A stretch of DNA of 64,000 bases. Source: an uncultured Collinsella sp. (GTDB lineage: Bacteria; Actinomycetota; Coriobacteriia; Coriobacteriales; Coriobacteriaceae). The notes beneath the pieces were generated by a model. That model did not search any database, had not been told where the DNA came from, and was given only the letters and a program-made list of their open reading frames with translations. The position numbers were made by a program, and so were the translations under genes. Positions 27,502-37,620 of this stretch are shown here, piece after piece (the first letter of the stretch is position 1; the number at the start of each line of letters is the position of its first letter). The stretch is from NCBI GenBank assembly GCA_902470805.1, contig CABRHX010000003.1:62001-126000 (forward strand), in the 5' to 3' direction.

Positions 27502-30500
27502 GGCGTAGGCGTCCTTGCCGGTCTTGAGGCCGGCTTGGCGGCCGTCTCGGCGTCCGCGGTCACGGTGAAGGCGAACTGCCCCGCCTCCATGGCGCGGCCG
27601 GAGAGCGTCTTGGACAGGCGCACGCCCGCGCGGGCCGAGTAGTCGAGCTCGGTCGTGTAGGTGTTGACGAAGTCGCCGCCGCTCACCTGCGCGATCGCGG
27701 GCGTCGTGGCCGTGAGGTTGCCGGAGCCGTCGTCGGTCACGGTCACCGTCATCGTGGCGGCGTGGCCGTCGTAGTCCACACCGGCGATGGCAGAACCGTC
27801 ATCGGGCCTGACCTCGCGCACCGTGTAGGTGAAGGTCTTGGCGCGCACGCGCTTGCCGCCGACCTCGGCGAACTCGGCATCCTTGATGTCATCGAGCGTG
27901 TAGCGGATGGGACCGAAGTCGAAGGCGACCCTATCGCCCGCCTTGGTGCCGGCGACGGCCGTCACGCTAACGGTCTTGGAGCCGTCGGCAGACCCCTCGG
28001 GCATGGGGGCGCCGCCCTCGCCCGCGAGCGCGAACTGGAAGCTGTCGCCCTCCGCCCAGTCGCGACCCTTGAGCGTCTTGGTGAAGAGCTCCGCGGTGGA
28101 GACGTCTCTGCCCTCGGTGGTCGTTCCGTACGTGTTGGTGAACGCGACGGTCGTGCCGTCCTCGGTCACGGCGCCCTCGGCCTTGGAGCCGTCGGCCCCG
28201 TTGACCGCGGTCGTGTAGCCCTCGGCCGCGTCCTCGGTCACGGTGTAGCGCGCGCCCACGGGCAGGCCGGCGACGGTCTTCTCCTCGCCGTCCCTGAGCT
28301 TGAGGGCCGCCTTGCCGTCCGCGAACGTCACGGCGCGCTCGCCCTTGCCGAAGGTGCCGGAGACGGGCTCGCCGTCCCCGTCGGCCAGCGCGACCGTGAA
28401 GCCGAACTCGCGCTGGCTGTCGCCGCCGACGACCGTCTTCTTGACGGTGAGGCTGCCGGTCTTGGCGGTGTTGGTAAAGACCGCTGCCTCGACCGTGCGC
28501 CCAGCGGCGTCGCCCGCATCGTCGGTCAGCTGCGCAATCTCGGTCTTGGCAGACAGCTTGCCGGCGCCATTGTCGGTCACCGTGACGGTGGCGCGATAGG
28601 TGGCCTTCGAGAACGTAAGCGCCGTCTCGTCACCCGCCTGCTCGGCAATCACATAGGTGTAGGTACCGGGCTTGGCGTACTCGATGGTTCCGAAGTTGCC
28701 GACCTGAACGTCCTTCTTCAGTGCAATCATCGCCACGCCGTCCTTGGCGCCCTTGGGCATGGGCGCCTCGCCCTGGGCAGCCAGCGTCATGGTAAAGACA
28801 TCCGATGTCGTCCAGTTGCGTCCGGAGATCTTCTTTTGCACCTTAAAGGCGTTTTCCACCTTCGTGGACTCCACGCTGTAGACGTTGGTGAAGCCCACCT
28901 GCGTCGCCTGTCCGACGGTACCCTTCTGGGGGTTCGCCTTATCGGCAACCGCAAAGCCGTCCTCGCTCGTCATGAGCTCACCCTTGGAGTCGAGCTCCTG
29001 CACCTCGTAGTGCGTACCCGTGGGCAAGGTAACCGTGACAGAGCCGCTGGCCTTAAGCGCGATGGTGTCACCGCTCTTGATCTGTCCGCTTACATAAGTG
29101 CCATTGGTGCCGCCGGGGCGACCAGCGAACGCAAAGGTGCCGGCCAGAGGCGTTGTGCCATCGGCCTGGTAGAGCAGCACCTTAAAGGTAAATGCCTTGT
29201 TGGGCGCGGTGATGCCTTCGGCGGCCGTGACCGTCTTGCTCAACGTCAGGCGCCCGTCAGAAACCTGATCGGTAGTCGTGTTGGTCTTGACGGCAGGCTT
29301 GTTGCCGACCGTCACCGACGCCTGGTTGAAGATGTCGCCCGAAGCGCCACCGCTCTTAAACGCGTCCTCGGTCACACGGACCTCAAACTGAACCGTGCCC
29401 TCCTCGCCGGCGGGAACGTCCGCCAGCGTCCAGGTGAGCTTGCCGTCATTGTCCTTGGAGCCGGCATCCTTATGCTCGCCGGCGAACTCCACGAACTCGG
29501 TTCCCGCGGGAACGGCATCGGTGATCGTCACCGTGGCAGACGCGCCCTCGGTGTTCTTGTAGCCGATGGTGTAGGTGAGTTCGTCGCCCAGCGCCACACC
29601 CGACCCCGTCGAATCCTGGGCATCGCTCTCGGACTTCTTGGGCACGTAGTTGGTCGTGGTGCCGGTATAGCTCTTGTTGCCGATCGTAACGGTGGCAGTG
29701 TTATTGATGGTGTCGACAGCGCCCTGGGCATCCTCCACGGCGTCCTCGGTAATCTTGACGCGCACGCGCACCGAACCGTGGCTGCCCGCGGGTTGCTTAC
29801 CCAGGTCCCAAGTAAGCGACTGTCCGCTCGCGGCGCCCTTATCGGCACACTCGCCCTCAAAGGCCTCGAACACAACGCCGGCAGGAAGCTTGTCGGTCAC
29901 GGTCACGTTGGCCGGAACCAAGTTGCCATTGGCATCGGCCTCGGTGTTGACCCAGTTAATGGTGTAGACATAGGAGTCGCCCACAGAGAGCAGCTGCCCG
30001 TCGATGTCCACACTGGGCTTCGCGACCGTGCCGATCGTCTTGACCTTATCACGCGTGTTGTGGAAGACGATCTTGCCGTTCTCGGTACCATCGCGATAGG
30101 TCACCTTGGACGTAAGCGTACCGTCGTTGTTATCGGTCACCTCGAGCAGCACGCGGCACGTCGCGGACGTGTCCACGGGACGCACGCCCTCGGGCAGGTC
30201 GACCAAGCGCTCTTTTGCCACCAGGTTAAAGCTATAGGTAGTGGTGTGGTCGGCATTGTGCCGCTTGATGGCAATGCCATCGTTGACGGCTCTGGTAAGA
30301 TCGATCGTCTGTCCATAAGACCCACTGGCAGTATCGCCAAGCTTAAAGTAAACCTTACCGAAGTCGACCGTCGCGGTACCGCTCTCGCCCGCTTGGGTCG
30401 TGCCCTTATCCATCCATTGGAGCGTGCCGTCGGTCTTCTTCTCCGCATACACGTCAAACGTATACTGGTCAGCCTCGATCTTGTCGCCGGAATCCATCAC

Positions 30501-33500
30501 CTTTTGGGCAGTAAGGCCCTCAAACGTTCCGGACGCGGCATAGCTGTTGGTAAAGGACACTTTGGCCTTGGCGGTACCGTTCTCGGAGCTATAGGTCTTC
30601 ACATCGCCAGCAGCTTCGACTCCGTTGGAGTCATAGTGCTTGACGGTAGTCTCGGTATAGAGCGAACCGTCACCGCACTTGTTAACCGCAATCTCTACCG
30701 TCCAATAGGTAGAGTCGTATTTATAGCCGCCCTTGTCGCCCTTATTCTCGACCACCTTATAGGTGAACGTCTTGCCTGCGTCGCCCGTCGCAAAGGTCAG
30801 ACCGCCCAAAATATCGGTGTAGGACTTGCCATCGGCCTGCGGCTCATCGTTGGTGACGGTGAGCTTGCCATCTTCCTGGCGCAGCAGCGCCTTAAGCTTT
30901 TCGGTCGAGGCGGCGTATTCGGTCGAGTCGGCGTCGGCCGTCACCGTAAAGCCAAACATGCCGGCATGCAAATCCTTGCCCTCAAGCGTCTTGACAATCT
31001 CCAGACCGCCCTGCAGCTCGTAGCTCGTCGAGGTACTGTAGCTATTAGTGAAGATGAAGCCTTCCGAGCCGGTCGCGCCATCGGCACGCGCGACGAGCTT
31101 GCCGCCCTCATCGGTTACGGTAACGGTCAGGGTATAGGTGTGCTGGTCATACTTCCACTCGCCGGGTCCGCTGTTCGGGATCAGCTCGTGAATATCAAAC
31201 TTATACGTGCCCGGCGCATTAAAGGTGAGCTTCGAGAAATCAACCTTATCGTGCTCGCCGTCTTTAAGGCCCTCCTCCGTTTGCTTCTTCTCGGCATAGC
31301 CGTTGCCCGCACTCATCGAAGAGCCGGTGATGAGCCCACCGTCGATGGCAGCCTTGGTAGCGTCATCGGCCGCGGTCATGGTAAAGGTAAACTTGCCCGG
31401 GGCATCGGCACCGGCAACCACCTTGGTCACAGACGGGGTGTAGGTTGCCGCCTCGGCGACCGTATAGGTGTTCTTGAATTTGACCGTCGCGACACCGGTG
31501 GACGTCGCATCCGAGGGGTAGATCCACTGGCCCTCGAGCTTGTCCTTGCCATCAACCTTCTTGCTTACCGAAGTCGTGACCTTGAGCGTGCCGTCGCCGT
31601 TATCCGCCACGACGGCCTTAACCGTATGGACCGTGCTGTCGTACGTATAGCCCGTCGCCTTGTCGTCAATCTCGCTCACCGTATAGGTAAACGTCTTGCC
31701 GGCGTCATTCTGATTGAATTTCAGTCCGCCCTCAGGTATCAAACTCACGGTCTTGGGGTCATTGGCCTCGACGTTTGCAGTCTCAAAGACCTTGCCGGCC
31801 GTGGAAAGGCCGACCTTGTTGGCAGATGTCTCGTCGGCAGGCTTGACGATATAGCGGAAGGTACTCTTGGGCGAGCCAAACACCGTCGCGTCCTTGGGAT
31901 ACGTCAGCGTCTTCTCGATCCACAGGCCGCCATTGGCGCCATAGTCGAGACTGGCCGTATAACGGTTCACAAACGAAACGGTAGGCGTCGTGGCGCCGGC
32001 CTCGCTTGCATCGTACTGCTGCACGTAGGTAGCCGAATCTTGCTTGAGCTCGGCAATTTTCTCGTCCGTCAACGCGCTCGCATCGCCGGTATCGCCCAGC
32101 AGCTCCGTCACACCCGCACCCTTGAGCACAGTCGTCACGGTGTAGAGCTTGGCGGGGTCGTTCTGGCGTGCAAGAACCTTAACGAGCACGATGGCGTCGC
32201 CGGTGTAGCCGGTGTCATAGGTGTAGCCGGCAGCAGCAGGCTGGTTCTCGTGGATGCGATAGGCAAATGTATGGCCCAGGTCCTGCTCCGTAAGCTTGCG
32301 GGCGAAGAGCTTCTCTTTCCCGTTCGCGCCCACCACGGCACCGGACACGCCGGCCTTCGCCGCTTTGTTGGACAGGGTAGCCTCGGCGCCATCGACCGAC
32401 GTCTGAACGCCGTTGTACCAAAGACCCGTCACGGCAAAGGTAAACTGGCCCGCGTTGGAGGCGCGACCCTCAAGGGTCTTGCTCACCGTCACGCCGCCAA
32501 AGGTGCCCGACGCATGGTATGCATTGGTGAAGGCGGCCTTATCAGTTACGGCCTTGTCCACATCGGAGGCGCCGGTGTTGGCATAGGTCACGCTCGACAC
32601 GTGCAGCTTGCCCGTGTGGTTGCCCCGCTCGTCCAGATCGGTCACCACGACGGTCGCACGTGCGGTGTGCCTGTCCATGGACATGCTCGCCGGGGCACCA
32701 AGCGCGACATTCTCGGTGATATCGAAGCTAAAGGTGCCCGCGCGGTTGAATGTCACGGTCGGGGCGGCTTCGGTGCCAAAGGAGAACGAGGCAACGCGTC
32801 CCGACTCGGGCGTGCTGGCGACGGCCTGGTTAGTGCCGATGGCAATGGCCCCATCCGTTACCGCCTGCTTTGTGGTCTTGCCCAGGCCAGTTGCGCTGGC
32901 ATCGTCCGCAGCGGCGGCAAGGTTAAAGGTATAGCTCTCGCCCTGGTTCCAGTCGCGACCGCTCACGGTCTTCTGACCCTGCAGGGTAACGCTCGCGGGC
33001 TCCACGCTATATATATTGGTAAAGGAAGGCGTGGCGTTGTTGTCCAGCTGCTTTACCGAGCCGTCTTCTGTGATCTTGTAGTACTCGATCGAAGTCTGGA
33101 TGCCAGCACCCTTCTTGGCGTTGCGCACCACGGCGTAATAGACCGATCCGTCGTAGGTCATGCCCGCAACGCTGCCGGGATCCTCGGCGAACTTGTACAC
33201 GTAGGCGCGCCCCGCATCTTTCTTGGCGGTATAAGAGATATCCGGCCATCTCACCGCGCCATCGACGTTGCCAACTTTCATGGTGTTGTCTTCGGCACCC
33301 TGGGGCATGGGGGCCGTCATGCTCTTATCGACCGTATCGGGGTTGAACACCGCATTGACATCCGCATAGCCACCCATGCCCTCGAGCGTAAAGCTAAAGG
33401 CGTTCTGGGCAAGCGGGAACGTCCCCGCGTTGTCGACTAGGGTCTTTTTAGCTTGGATGGGGATCTTCGACTCGTGCGCATCGTAGCGGTTGATGAAGGT

Positions 33501-35747
33501 TGCGACCTTACCGGCGACCTCGACTTCCTTCTCGGTGCCTCCGTCGTCGCGCACCTGCTTCATCGTCACGCTCTTAACGACAAGAGCACCAGCTTGGTTG
33601 TCCTCCACCACGACCTTCGCGGTATAGACGGCGGCAGAGTAGCTTATGCCGTCTGCCCTGGCGTCGGGTTCGGGGATACCCTCCTGGATGGTATAGGTGT
33701 AGGTGCCCGGCTTGGCATAGGTGATGTCGCCAAACGTTGCCTCCTGAGTTTTCTTGTTGAGCTCGACCGTCAACACCTTGCTCTTGGCGCCATCGGGCAT
33801 GGGGGCGCCGTCCTCGGGCGTAAGCTGCGCGGTAAAGGTATCGCCATCGGCCCAATTGCGGCCCTCGAGCACCTTCTTGGCGCTCAGACGATTCTGGGCA
33901 CCGAGCGTTACGCGGCTGGCGCTGTAGTTGTTGGTGAACTCGAGCTTGTTGCTCGCGGGGATCTCCCCGTCCACGAGCGCAACAATCTTGCCCTCGATGG
34001 TGTTGCCGGTTCCGGACTGCTCCTCGCCGCCGGCCATGCGGCTCACGAGGCTAAAGCCAGCCGGAAGCACCGACTCGCCGGCAGAGCCGGTCACGGTGTT
34101 AACGATGCTCGCCAGCACGTTGCCATTGGACTCCTCGCCCTTGGTGGTGATCTCGCTCACACTGTAGCTGTCGTCCTTCTTAAGGTCGTATACGCGGATG
34201 GTCTCGCCGGCCTTGATGGAATGGGTGCCGCCGTTCTTGAGCACAAAGGAGTCGCCCACGGCGTTGCCGTTCGCATCGAACACGCGCGCCTCGTAGCCCT
34301 TCTGGGACTCCGGCAGGGTGAACTTAAACGTAAACGTCAGGTCGTTGTTGCTCGCGTCCTTGGTAGGCGCGGTAAGGCCATCGTCTGCCGTCACGGTCTT
34401 GGTCACTTGCAAGCGTGCCACGCGACGATCGGTATACTGCACGGCCGTTGCCGTGGTAAAGAGGTGATTGAGCTGAAGCGTGCCCAGGTCAGTGCCATTG
34501 GTGGCATCATCGTCTTGGTAAAGGGCCATGCGGTTGATGCCCGTGTCGGCAAAGATGGTCGCCAGCTGGCCGTTGCGGTCTCCGCCGTCCTCGACGTAAC
34601 GCAGAACGGTCCTAGTGCCCTGCATCGTCTTGTCATAGCGCATGTGCATCATGCCGTCCGCAAGAGTCGGCGTCACGCCCTCGGCGGTGCTCGTCTGGTC
34701 CCACGTCAGGTTACCCTTGGCATCTGCACCAGTTGCACTCTGCAGTTTGCCTTTGATGTGCGTAAGCGTGTTATCGATGGAGTCGGGAGAGCCAAACTGC
34801 GCCAGAGAGGCAATGAGCGAGCCCGGGCCGCTCATGCTGCGCACGCCATCGTTCACCTTGCCGGCATCAACGTACACGCCCGAATCGTCCACGATCACCT
34901 TGGTGATGGTGGAATTCATCTCGTAGCCATCCGGGCTCATCGATTCGCGCAGATAGTACGTACCATTAGTAAGGGGCGCATGGTTTACGGAATTGAGCGG
35001 GAAGCACGCCGCGCCCTCAATCTCATACGGGTAGGTCATCCCATTTGCCTGCACGGTGTCATACGGCGTGGCGCCAGGCTTGATGGCATACGTACTGGGA
35101 CTATCGCCGGTAACGTCCTTGGCCTGGTACAGCTCAAACGTTGCACCGTTCACGGGCTTGCCCAGGTCGTCAACCTTCTGCACAAACAGGCGGTTCTGAA
35201 CGTTGGTGAGGTGAATCACCGTAGAGAACTGCCTGTTTATCGTTTGATATTGGACCATAGAGGTGTTGTCGATGGTTGCCTCCGCCAGAGACGATGCCGT
35301 GGTGTGATACACCGCCACGGTATATTCGGACTGGGACTTGTCCGTCATCATGGCGGCGTACTTCTCGATATCGCCGGGCAGCGACCTGACCGTTACCTCG
35401 TAGTCGCCCTTGGTGTTGACGCCAAAGACGCTCGTATCTGCCGATTTGGCAGCCTCGACGGCACCGGCAATGCCGTGCGCGGAGCACAGTTTGTAGCCAT
35501 CGAGCGGATTGCCCGTGACTGCCGTCCAGGCGTCTTCTTTTGCCTGGTCCAAGTTCTCATTGGTGCGTTTGAGCACGACGGCAAAGGTCGTACCCGAGCT
35601 AATGGGGTTGTCCTTGTTGTCTTTTGTCTCTTTGCTAAGGGAAATGGTCTCCTTAGCGGCCAGATAGCCGCCGTTCAGCCACATGCGGCTACCCGTCCAT
35701 GACTTGCCGTCGGCTGTTGTAACCGTTGTCTGCGGTGCAACCACCAC
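27432..35747 (-). CDS. Central part of the giant adhesin (between amber and frameshift)
   Basis: The frame is open from the amber codon at 36015; the first usable start is a GTG at 35747 with no good ribosome site. About 2,771 residues: a SpaA/Cna-B-like domain (KPVNGATFELYQ), then repeats of roughly 110-150 residues following the pattern K-K-L-GR-W...F.F...Y.E......F.N.Y typical of Spy0128/pilin isopeptide domains. Two DUF11 domains (VTVTDKLPAGVVFE; VTITDAVPAGTEFVEF) sit near two thirds of the length. Seventeen last residues after KPASRPARTPTP are out of frame because of the deletion. The protein extends a surface adhesin like beads on a string. Confidence 0.7.
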   Translation of the reverse strand: MVVAPQTTVTTADGKSWTGSRMWLNGGYLAAKETISLSKETKDNKDNPISSGTTFAVVLKRTNENLDQAKEDAWTAVTGNPLDGYKLCSAHGIAGAVEAAKSADTSVFGVNTKGDYEVTVRSLPGDIEKYAAMMTDKSQSEYTVAVYHTTASSLAEATIDNTSMVQYQTINRQFSTVIHLTNVQNRLFVQKVDDLGKPVNGATFELYQAKDVTGDSPSTYAIKPGATPYDTVQANGMTYPYEIEGAACFPLNSVNHAPLTNGTYYLRESMSPDGYEMNSTITKVIVDDSGVYVDAGKVNDGVRSMSGPGSLIASLAQFGSPDSIDNTLTHIKGKLQSATGADAKGNLTWDQTSTAEGVTPTLADGMMHMRYDKTMQGTRTVLRYVEDGGDRNGQLATIFADTGINRMALYQDDDATNGTDLGTLQLNHLFTTATAVQYTDRRVARLQVTKTVTADDGLTAPTKDASNNDLTFTFKFTLPESQKGYEARVFDANGNAVGDSFVLKNGGTHSIKAGETIRVYDLKKDDSYSVSEITTKGEESNGNVLASIVNTVTGSAGESVLPAGFSLVSRMAGGEEQSGTGNTIEGKIVALVDGEIPASNKLEFTNNYSASRVTLGAQNRLSAKKVLEGRNWADGDTFTAQLTPEDGAPMPDGAKSKVLTVELNKKTQEATFGDITYAKPGTYTYTIQEGIPEPDARADGISYSAAVYTAKVVVEDNQAGALVVKSVTMKQVRDDGGTEKEVEVAGKVATFINRYDAHESKIPIQAKKTLVDNAGTFPLAQNAFSFTLEGMGGYADVNAVFNPDTVDKSMTAPMPQGAEDNTMKVGNVDGAVRWPDISYTAKKDAGRAYVYKFAEDPGSVAGMTYDGSVYYAVVRNAKKGAGIQTSIEYYKITEDGSVKQLDNNATPSFTNIYSVEPASVTLQGQKTVSGRDWNQGESYTFNLAAAADDASATGLGKTTKQAVTDGAIAIGTNQAVASTPESGRVASFSFGTEAAPTVTFNRAGTFSFDITENVALGAPASMSMDRHTARATVVVTDLDERGNHTGKLHVSSVTYANTGASDVDKAVTDKAAFTNAYHASGTFGGVTVSKTLEGRASNAGQFTFAVTGLWYNGVQTSVDGAEATLSNKAAKAGVSGAVVGANGKEKLFARKLTEQDLGHTFAYRIHENQPAAAGYTYDTGYTGDAIVLVKVLARQNDPAKLYTVTTVLKGAGVTELLGDTGDASALTDEKIAELKQDSATYVQQYDASEAGATTPTVSFVNRYTASLDYGANGGLWIEKTLTYPKDATVFGSPKSTFRYIVKPADETSANKVGLSTAGKVFETANVEANDPKTVSLIPEGGLKFNQNDAGKTFTYTVSEIDDKATGYTYDSTVHTVKAVVADNGDGTLKVTTSVSKKVDGKDKLEGQWIYPSDATSTGVATVKFKNTYTVAEAATYTPSVTKVVAGADAPGKFTFTMTAADDATKAAIDGGLITGSSMSAGNGYAEKKQTEEGLKDGEHDKVDFSKLTFNAPGTYKFDIHELIPNSGPGEWKYDQHTYTLTVTVTDEGGKLVARADGATGSEGFIFTNSYSTSTSYELQGGLEIVKTLEGKDLHAGMFGFTVTADADSTEYAASTEKLKALLRQEDGKLTVTNDEPQADGKSYTDILGGLTFATGDAGKTFTYKVVENKGDKGGYKYDSTYWTVEIAVNKCGDGSLYTETTVKHYDSNGVEAAGDVKTYSSENGTAKAKVSFTNSYAASGTFEGLTAQKVMDSGDKIEADQYTFDVYAEKKTDGTLQWMDKGTTQAGESGTATVDFGKVYFKLGDTASGSYGQTIDLTRAVNDGIAIKRHNADHTTTYSFNLVAKERLVDLPEGVRPVDTSATCRVLLEVTDNNDGTLTSKVTYRDGTENGKIVFHNTRDKVKTIGTVAKPSVDIDGQLLSVGDSYVYTINWVNTEADANGNLVPANVTVTDKLPAGVVFEAFEGECADKGAASGQSLTWDLGKQPAGSHGSVRVRVKITEDAVEDAQGAVDTINNTATVTIGNKSYTGTTTNYVPKKSESDAQDSTGSGVALGDELTYTIGYKNTEGASATVTITDAVPAGTEFVEFAGEHKDAGSKDNDGKLTWTLADVPAGEEGTVQFEVRVTEDAFKSGGASGDIFNQASVTVGNKPAVKTNTTTDQVSDGRLTLSKTVTAAEGITAPNKAFTFKVLLYQADGTTPLAGTFAFAGRPGGTNGTYVSGQIKSGDTIALKASGSVTVTLPTGTHYEVQELDSKGELMTSEDGFAVADKANPQKGTVGQATQVGFTNVYSVESTKVENAFKVQKKISGRNWTTSDVFTMTLAAQGEAPMPKGAKDGVAMIALKKDVQVGNFGTIEYAKPGTYTYVIAEQAGDETALTFSKATYRATVTVTDNGAGKLSAKTEIAQLTDDAGDAAGRTVEAAVFTNTAKTGSLTVKKTVVGGDSQREFGFTVALADGDGEPVSGTFGKGERAVTFADGKAALKLRDGEEKTVAGLPVGARYTVTEDAAEGYTTAVNGADGSKAEGAVTEDGTTVAFTNTYGTTTEGRDVSTAELFTKTLKGRDWAEGDSFQFALAGEGGAPMPEGSADGSKTVSVTAVAGTKAGDRVAFDFGPIRYTLDDIKDAEFAEVGGKRVRAKTFTYTVREVRPDDGSAIAGVDYDGHAATMTVTVTDDGSGNLTATTPAIAQVSGGDFVNTYTTELDYSARAGVRLSKTLSGRAMEAGQFAFTVTADAETAAKPASRPARTPTPWPLPMTERPTWSTSSAVLRAAT

Positions 35748-36014
35748 GCCACCCGTGCCGCTCGCAGCTTTCTTGTATTGCAGATGCAGCTCACCTGGCG
35801 TTGCGGTAGTCGATGAGGTCAGACTCGAGCGATATCCCGCGGGCAGGCCAACCTCTTCGAGTACAAAGTAGTCGTGTCCCTCGGCATGCTGGTTATCGAA
35901 CGAAAGAACGGAATCGTCCGACTTTCGAAGTATCAGCTGGCCCCCGTCTTTCGTCGTGCCCTGAGCGACGAGCTCGCCCTTATTCCAGTGTCCCTCGGCA
36001 TCTGGTCCATCGGA

Positions 36015-37298
36015 CTAGTACAGCTTGAAAGTTGCGCCATTGACTGCCTCGCCGTTTTGGTCGACCTTCGCGACCTCGGACGATGGCAGCGTGGTGAGGT
36101 TGAACTTAAGTTTCATGTTCGATGCGCCCGCGCCGCGCTCCAGATAGAAGAAACTCAGCGTATGCTTGCTGCTGTCACGGAAGGTGTTGCCGGAGAAGTT
36201 AGAGGTATCTGCGCCGGCAGCTTTGAACTTTGCCTTGATGTTGGTTTTTTCGATTTCCTTCTCGGCTCCATTTGCACCGTCAATATGACCGACTTTTACT
36301 TCACCGTTAGCAAAGTTGATATCAAGCGTCGCCTTCTCGTGAATGCCACCCAGATCGCCCACGAGTACACCATCGATGTACACCCATACGTCGTCGTCAC
36401 CCGAGAACTCAAAGACCATGTCTTTGTTATCGGTGGTCTTGCCGCCCGCAGGCTGGACAAACTCTGTGGTCATGGACATGCCAAAGTGGTGGTTGAGCTT
36501 ATCGTTCGTTCCGTCCGTTATTCCTATAGGAGAGAGCTGACCGTTCTTCTCTTCAAAAACCTTGCGGGCCGAGTCAAAGGGGAAGAACTGGCCCAGATTG
36601 GTTTCGCTATTCGCATCGCCCTTATATACGCCCGCCTTATCGTAGACGTCAAAGGAGTTAGTCGTGGGGTTATACACGGCATAGTTGCCGTGAGAACCAT
36701 ACGAGTCGTAAACGTAATAGCCATTCTGGAGCTGAAAGAGGCCTTTCACGTTGTTGTAAACGGCCTTGCCGTCCTGTTTGCCATTTGCCTGACTGTCGTT
36801 GTTAAAGAGATAGGCCAGCGACTCATCGGTGTAGTTAACGCCATTGCCTTGGGAGGTGTAGGTGCCTTTCTTGATTGCCGGATAGCCATTTACAAGCTGA
36901 TTCTCAACAAACCGAAGGCGACCGTAGCCAGCAGTACCGCTTCTGCCCGTCCACTTGTTAATGCCCGTACCGGCGCCGCCATTAAACTTGAGCTGATGGT
37001 CTTTATTGATGCCGGTGTTGTCATTCTCGTTGTAGTTGTTTACGTTGGCGGAATTGTCGTTGTCGCCGTTCACGACCCAGTAGTCGAACAGATTGACCGT
37101 GGTGCCGGTGGGATTCACCGTCTGCACGGTATGGTTGCTATAGGGAACCGTCTGATCGGCCGACGCGCTCGTCGCACCAAACATGAGCGCACACGCCGCC
37201 AGCGGGACGGCCAAAACCCTTAAGGCGCGCTTGGCAGTATTGGTTTTCTCGCCAAAAGGCTCCAATATTTCTCGAACTCTCGCACACAAGCGATTCAT
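36015..37298 (-). CDS. N-terminal head of the giant adhesin (fibro-slime domain), ends at amber codon
   Basis: 427 residues from the ATG at 37298, which has GGGGAGGG upstream. The signal peptide is long, with twin charged stretches before VLAVPLAACALMFG and cleavage near ASA. The fibro-slime/PA14-like domain contains FEFSGDDDVWVYIDG and GDLGGIHEKATLDINF. A Cna-B domain begins (DQNGEAVNGATFKLY) but is cut at TAG. If read through, it joins the repeats. If not, this fragment would be secreted without a wall anchor. Fibro-slime heads are thought to bind fibrous ligands such as mucins or cellulose-like glycans; this is inference. Confidence 0.75.
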   Translation of the reverse strand: MNRLCARVREILEPFGEKTNTAKRALRVLAVPLAACALMFGATSASADQTVPYSNHTVQTVNPTGTTVNLFDYWVVNGDNDNSANVNNYNENDNTGINKDHQLKFNGGAGTGINKWTGRSGTAGYGRLRFVENQLVNGYPAIKKGTYTSQGNGVNYTDESLAYLFNNDSQANGKQDGKAVYNNVKGLFQLQNGYYVYDSYGSHGNYAVYNPTTNSFDVYDKAGVYKGDANSETNLGQFFPFDSARKVFEEKNGQLSPIGITDGTNDKLNHHFGMSMTTEFVQPAGGKTTDNKDMVFEFSGDDDVWVYIDGVLVGDLGGIHEKATLDINFANGEVKVGHIDGANGAEKEIEKTNIKAKFKAAGADTSNFSGNTFRDSSKHTLSFFYLERGAGASNMKLKFNLTTLPSSEVAKVDQNGEAVNGATFKLY

Positions 37299-37371
37299 GA
37301 AGGCCCTCCCCAATCCATGAGGACGGCAAGCAGTAGCTCGTTATATGTGTGTCGTCGTCCCCATCGATGCA

Positions 37372-37402
37372 AATATACGCCCCCCCCCGCGCAGAAACGC
37401 AA
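37372..37402 (-). promoter_or_regulatory. Putative phase-variable promoter of the adhesin gene (poly-G spacer)
   Basis: Minus strand: TTGCGT (37397-37402), 19-bp spacer, TATATT (37372-37377). The spacer holds nine consecutive G (37380-37388). Loss of two G would give the optimal 17-bp spacer. The -10 matches consensus at five of six positions, the -35 at three. The transcript would start about 70 nt before the ATG at 37298. Confidence 0.5.
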
Positions 37403-37507
37403 GGCGGGTCATCGCTATATGTTTAAAATTGTAGCAATTTGGCTGACCCAAAATTCCTCATCGGGTTGCCACTCAGGCGTAAAAGTGAACCATTCGCGCC
37501 ACACAAA

Positions 37508-37599
37508 GCAGCTAATTTGGAACGGGGCTTTTTTGACTACTCAGCCAAAAAGACTACCCAAGCATATTCAACGCAAAGGTAGTCAAAAAGCCACGTCCC
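37508..37599. repeat. Intergenic inverted repeat with GGGGCTTTTTT core
   Basis: GGAACGGGGCTTTTTTGACTAC (37519-37540) pairs with the reverse complement at 37579-37599 with a few mismatches. The left flank GCAGCTAATTTGG is the same as in the hairpin at 50477-50513, read on its other strand. Confidence 0.7.
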
Positions 37600-37620
37600 A
37601 AAATGACTGGTCTGACGCTG

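Larger units (their letters stand above)
25300..37298 (-). pseudogene. Giant isopeptide-domain adhesin, interrupted twice
   Basis: From the ATG at 37298 to the stop at 25300 there are 11,999 nt; restoring one base gives exactly 4,000 codons. Interruptions: an in-frame TAG at 36015-36017 (the context FKLY-stop-SDGPDAEG suggests a lost Tyr or similar) and a missing C near 27534 that shifts the frame. Conceptual protein: signal peptide, fibro-slime/PA14-like head, SpaA/Cna-B-like domains, about sixteen Spy0128-like pilin isopeptide repeats, two DUF11 domains, a Gly/Ser/Pro stalk and an MPDTGD anchor. It could be a true pseudogene, a reversible genotype, or partly sequencing error; the sequence cannot decide. 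Confidence 0.8.

Noticed and set aside
27762..33440. A 1,892-codon open frame on the plus strand opposite the giant adhesin
   Set aside because: It is a by-product of GC-rich codon bias on the minus strand: no ribosome site, composition typical of antisense translation, and the minus strand encodes recognisable isopeptide domains throughout.
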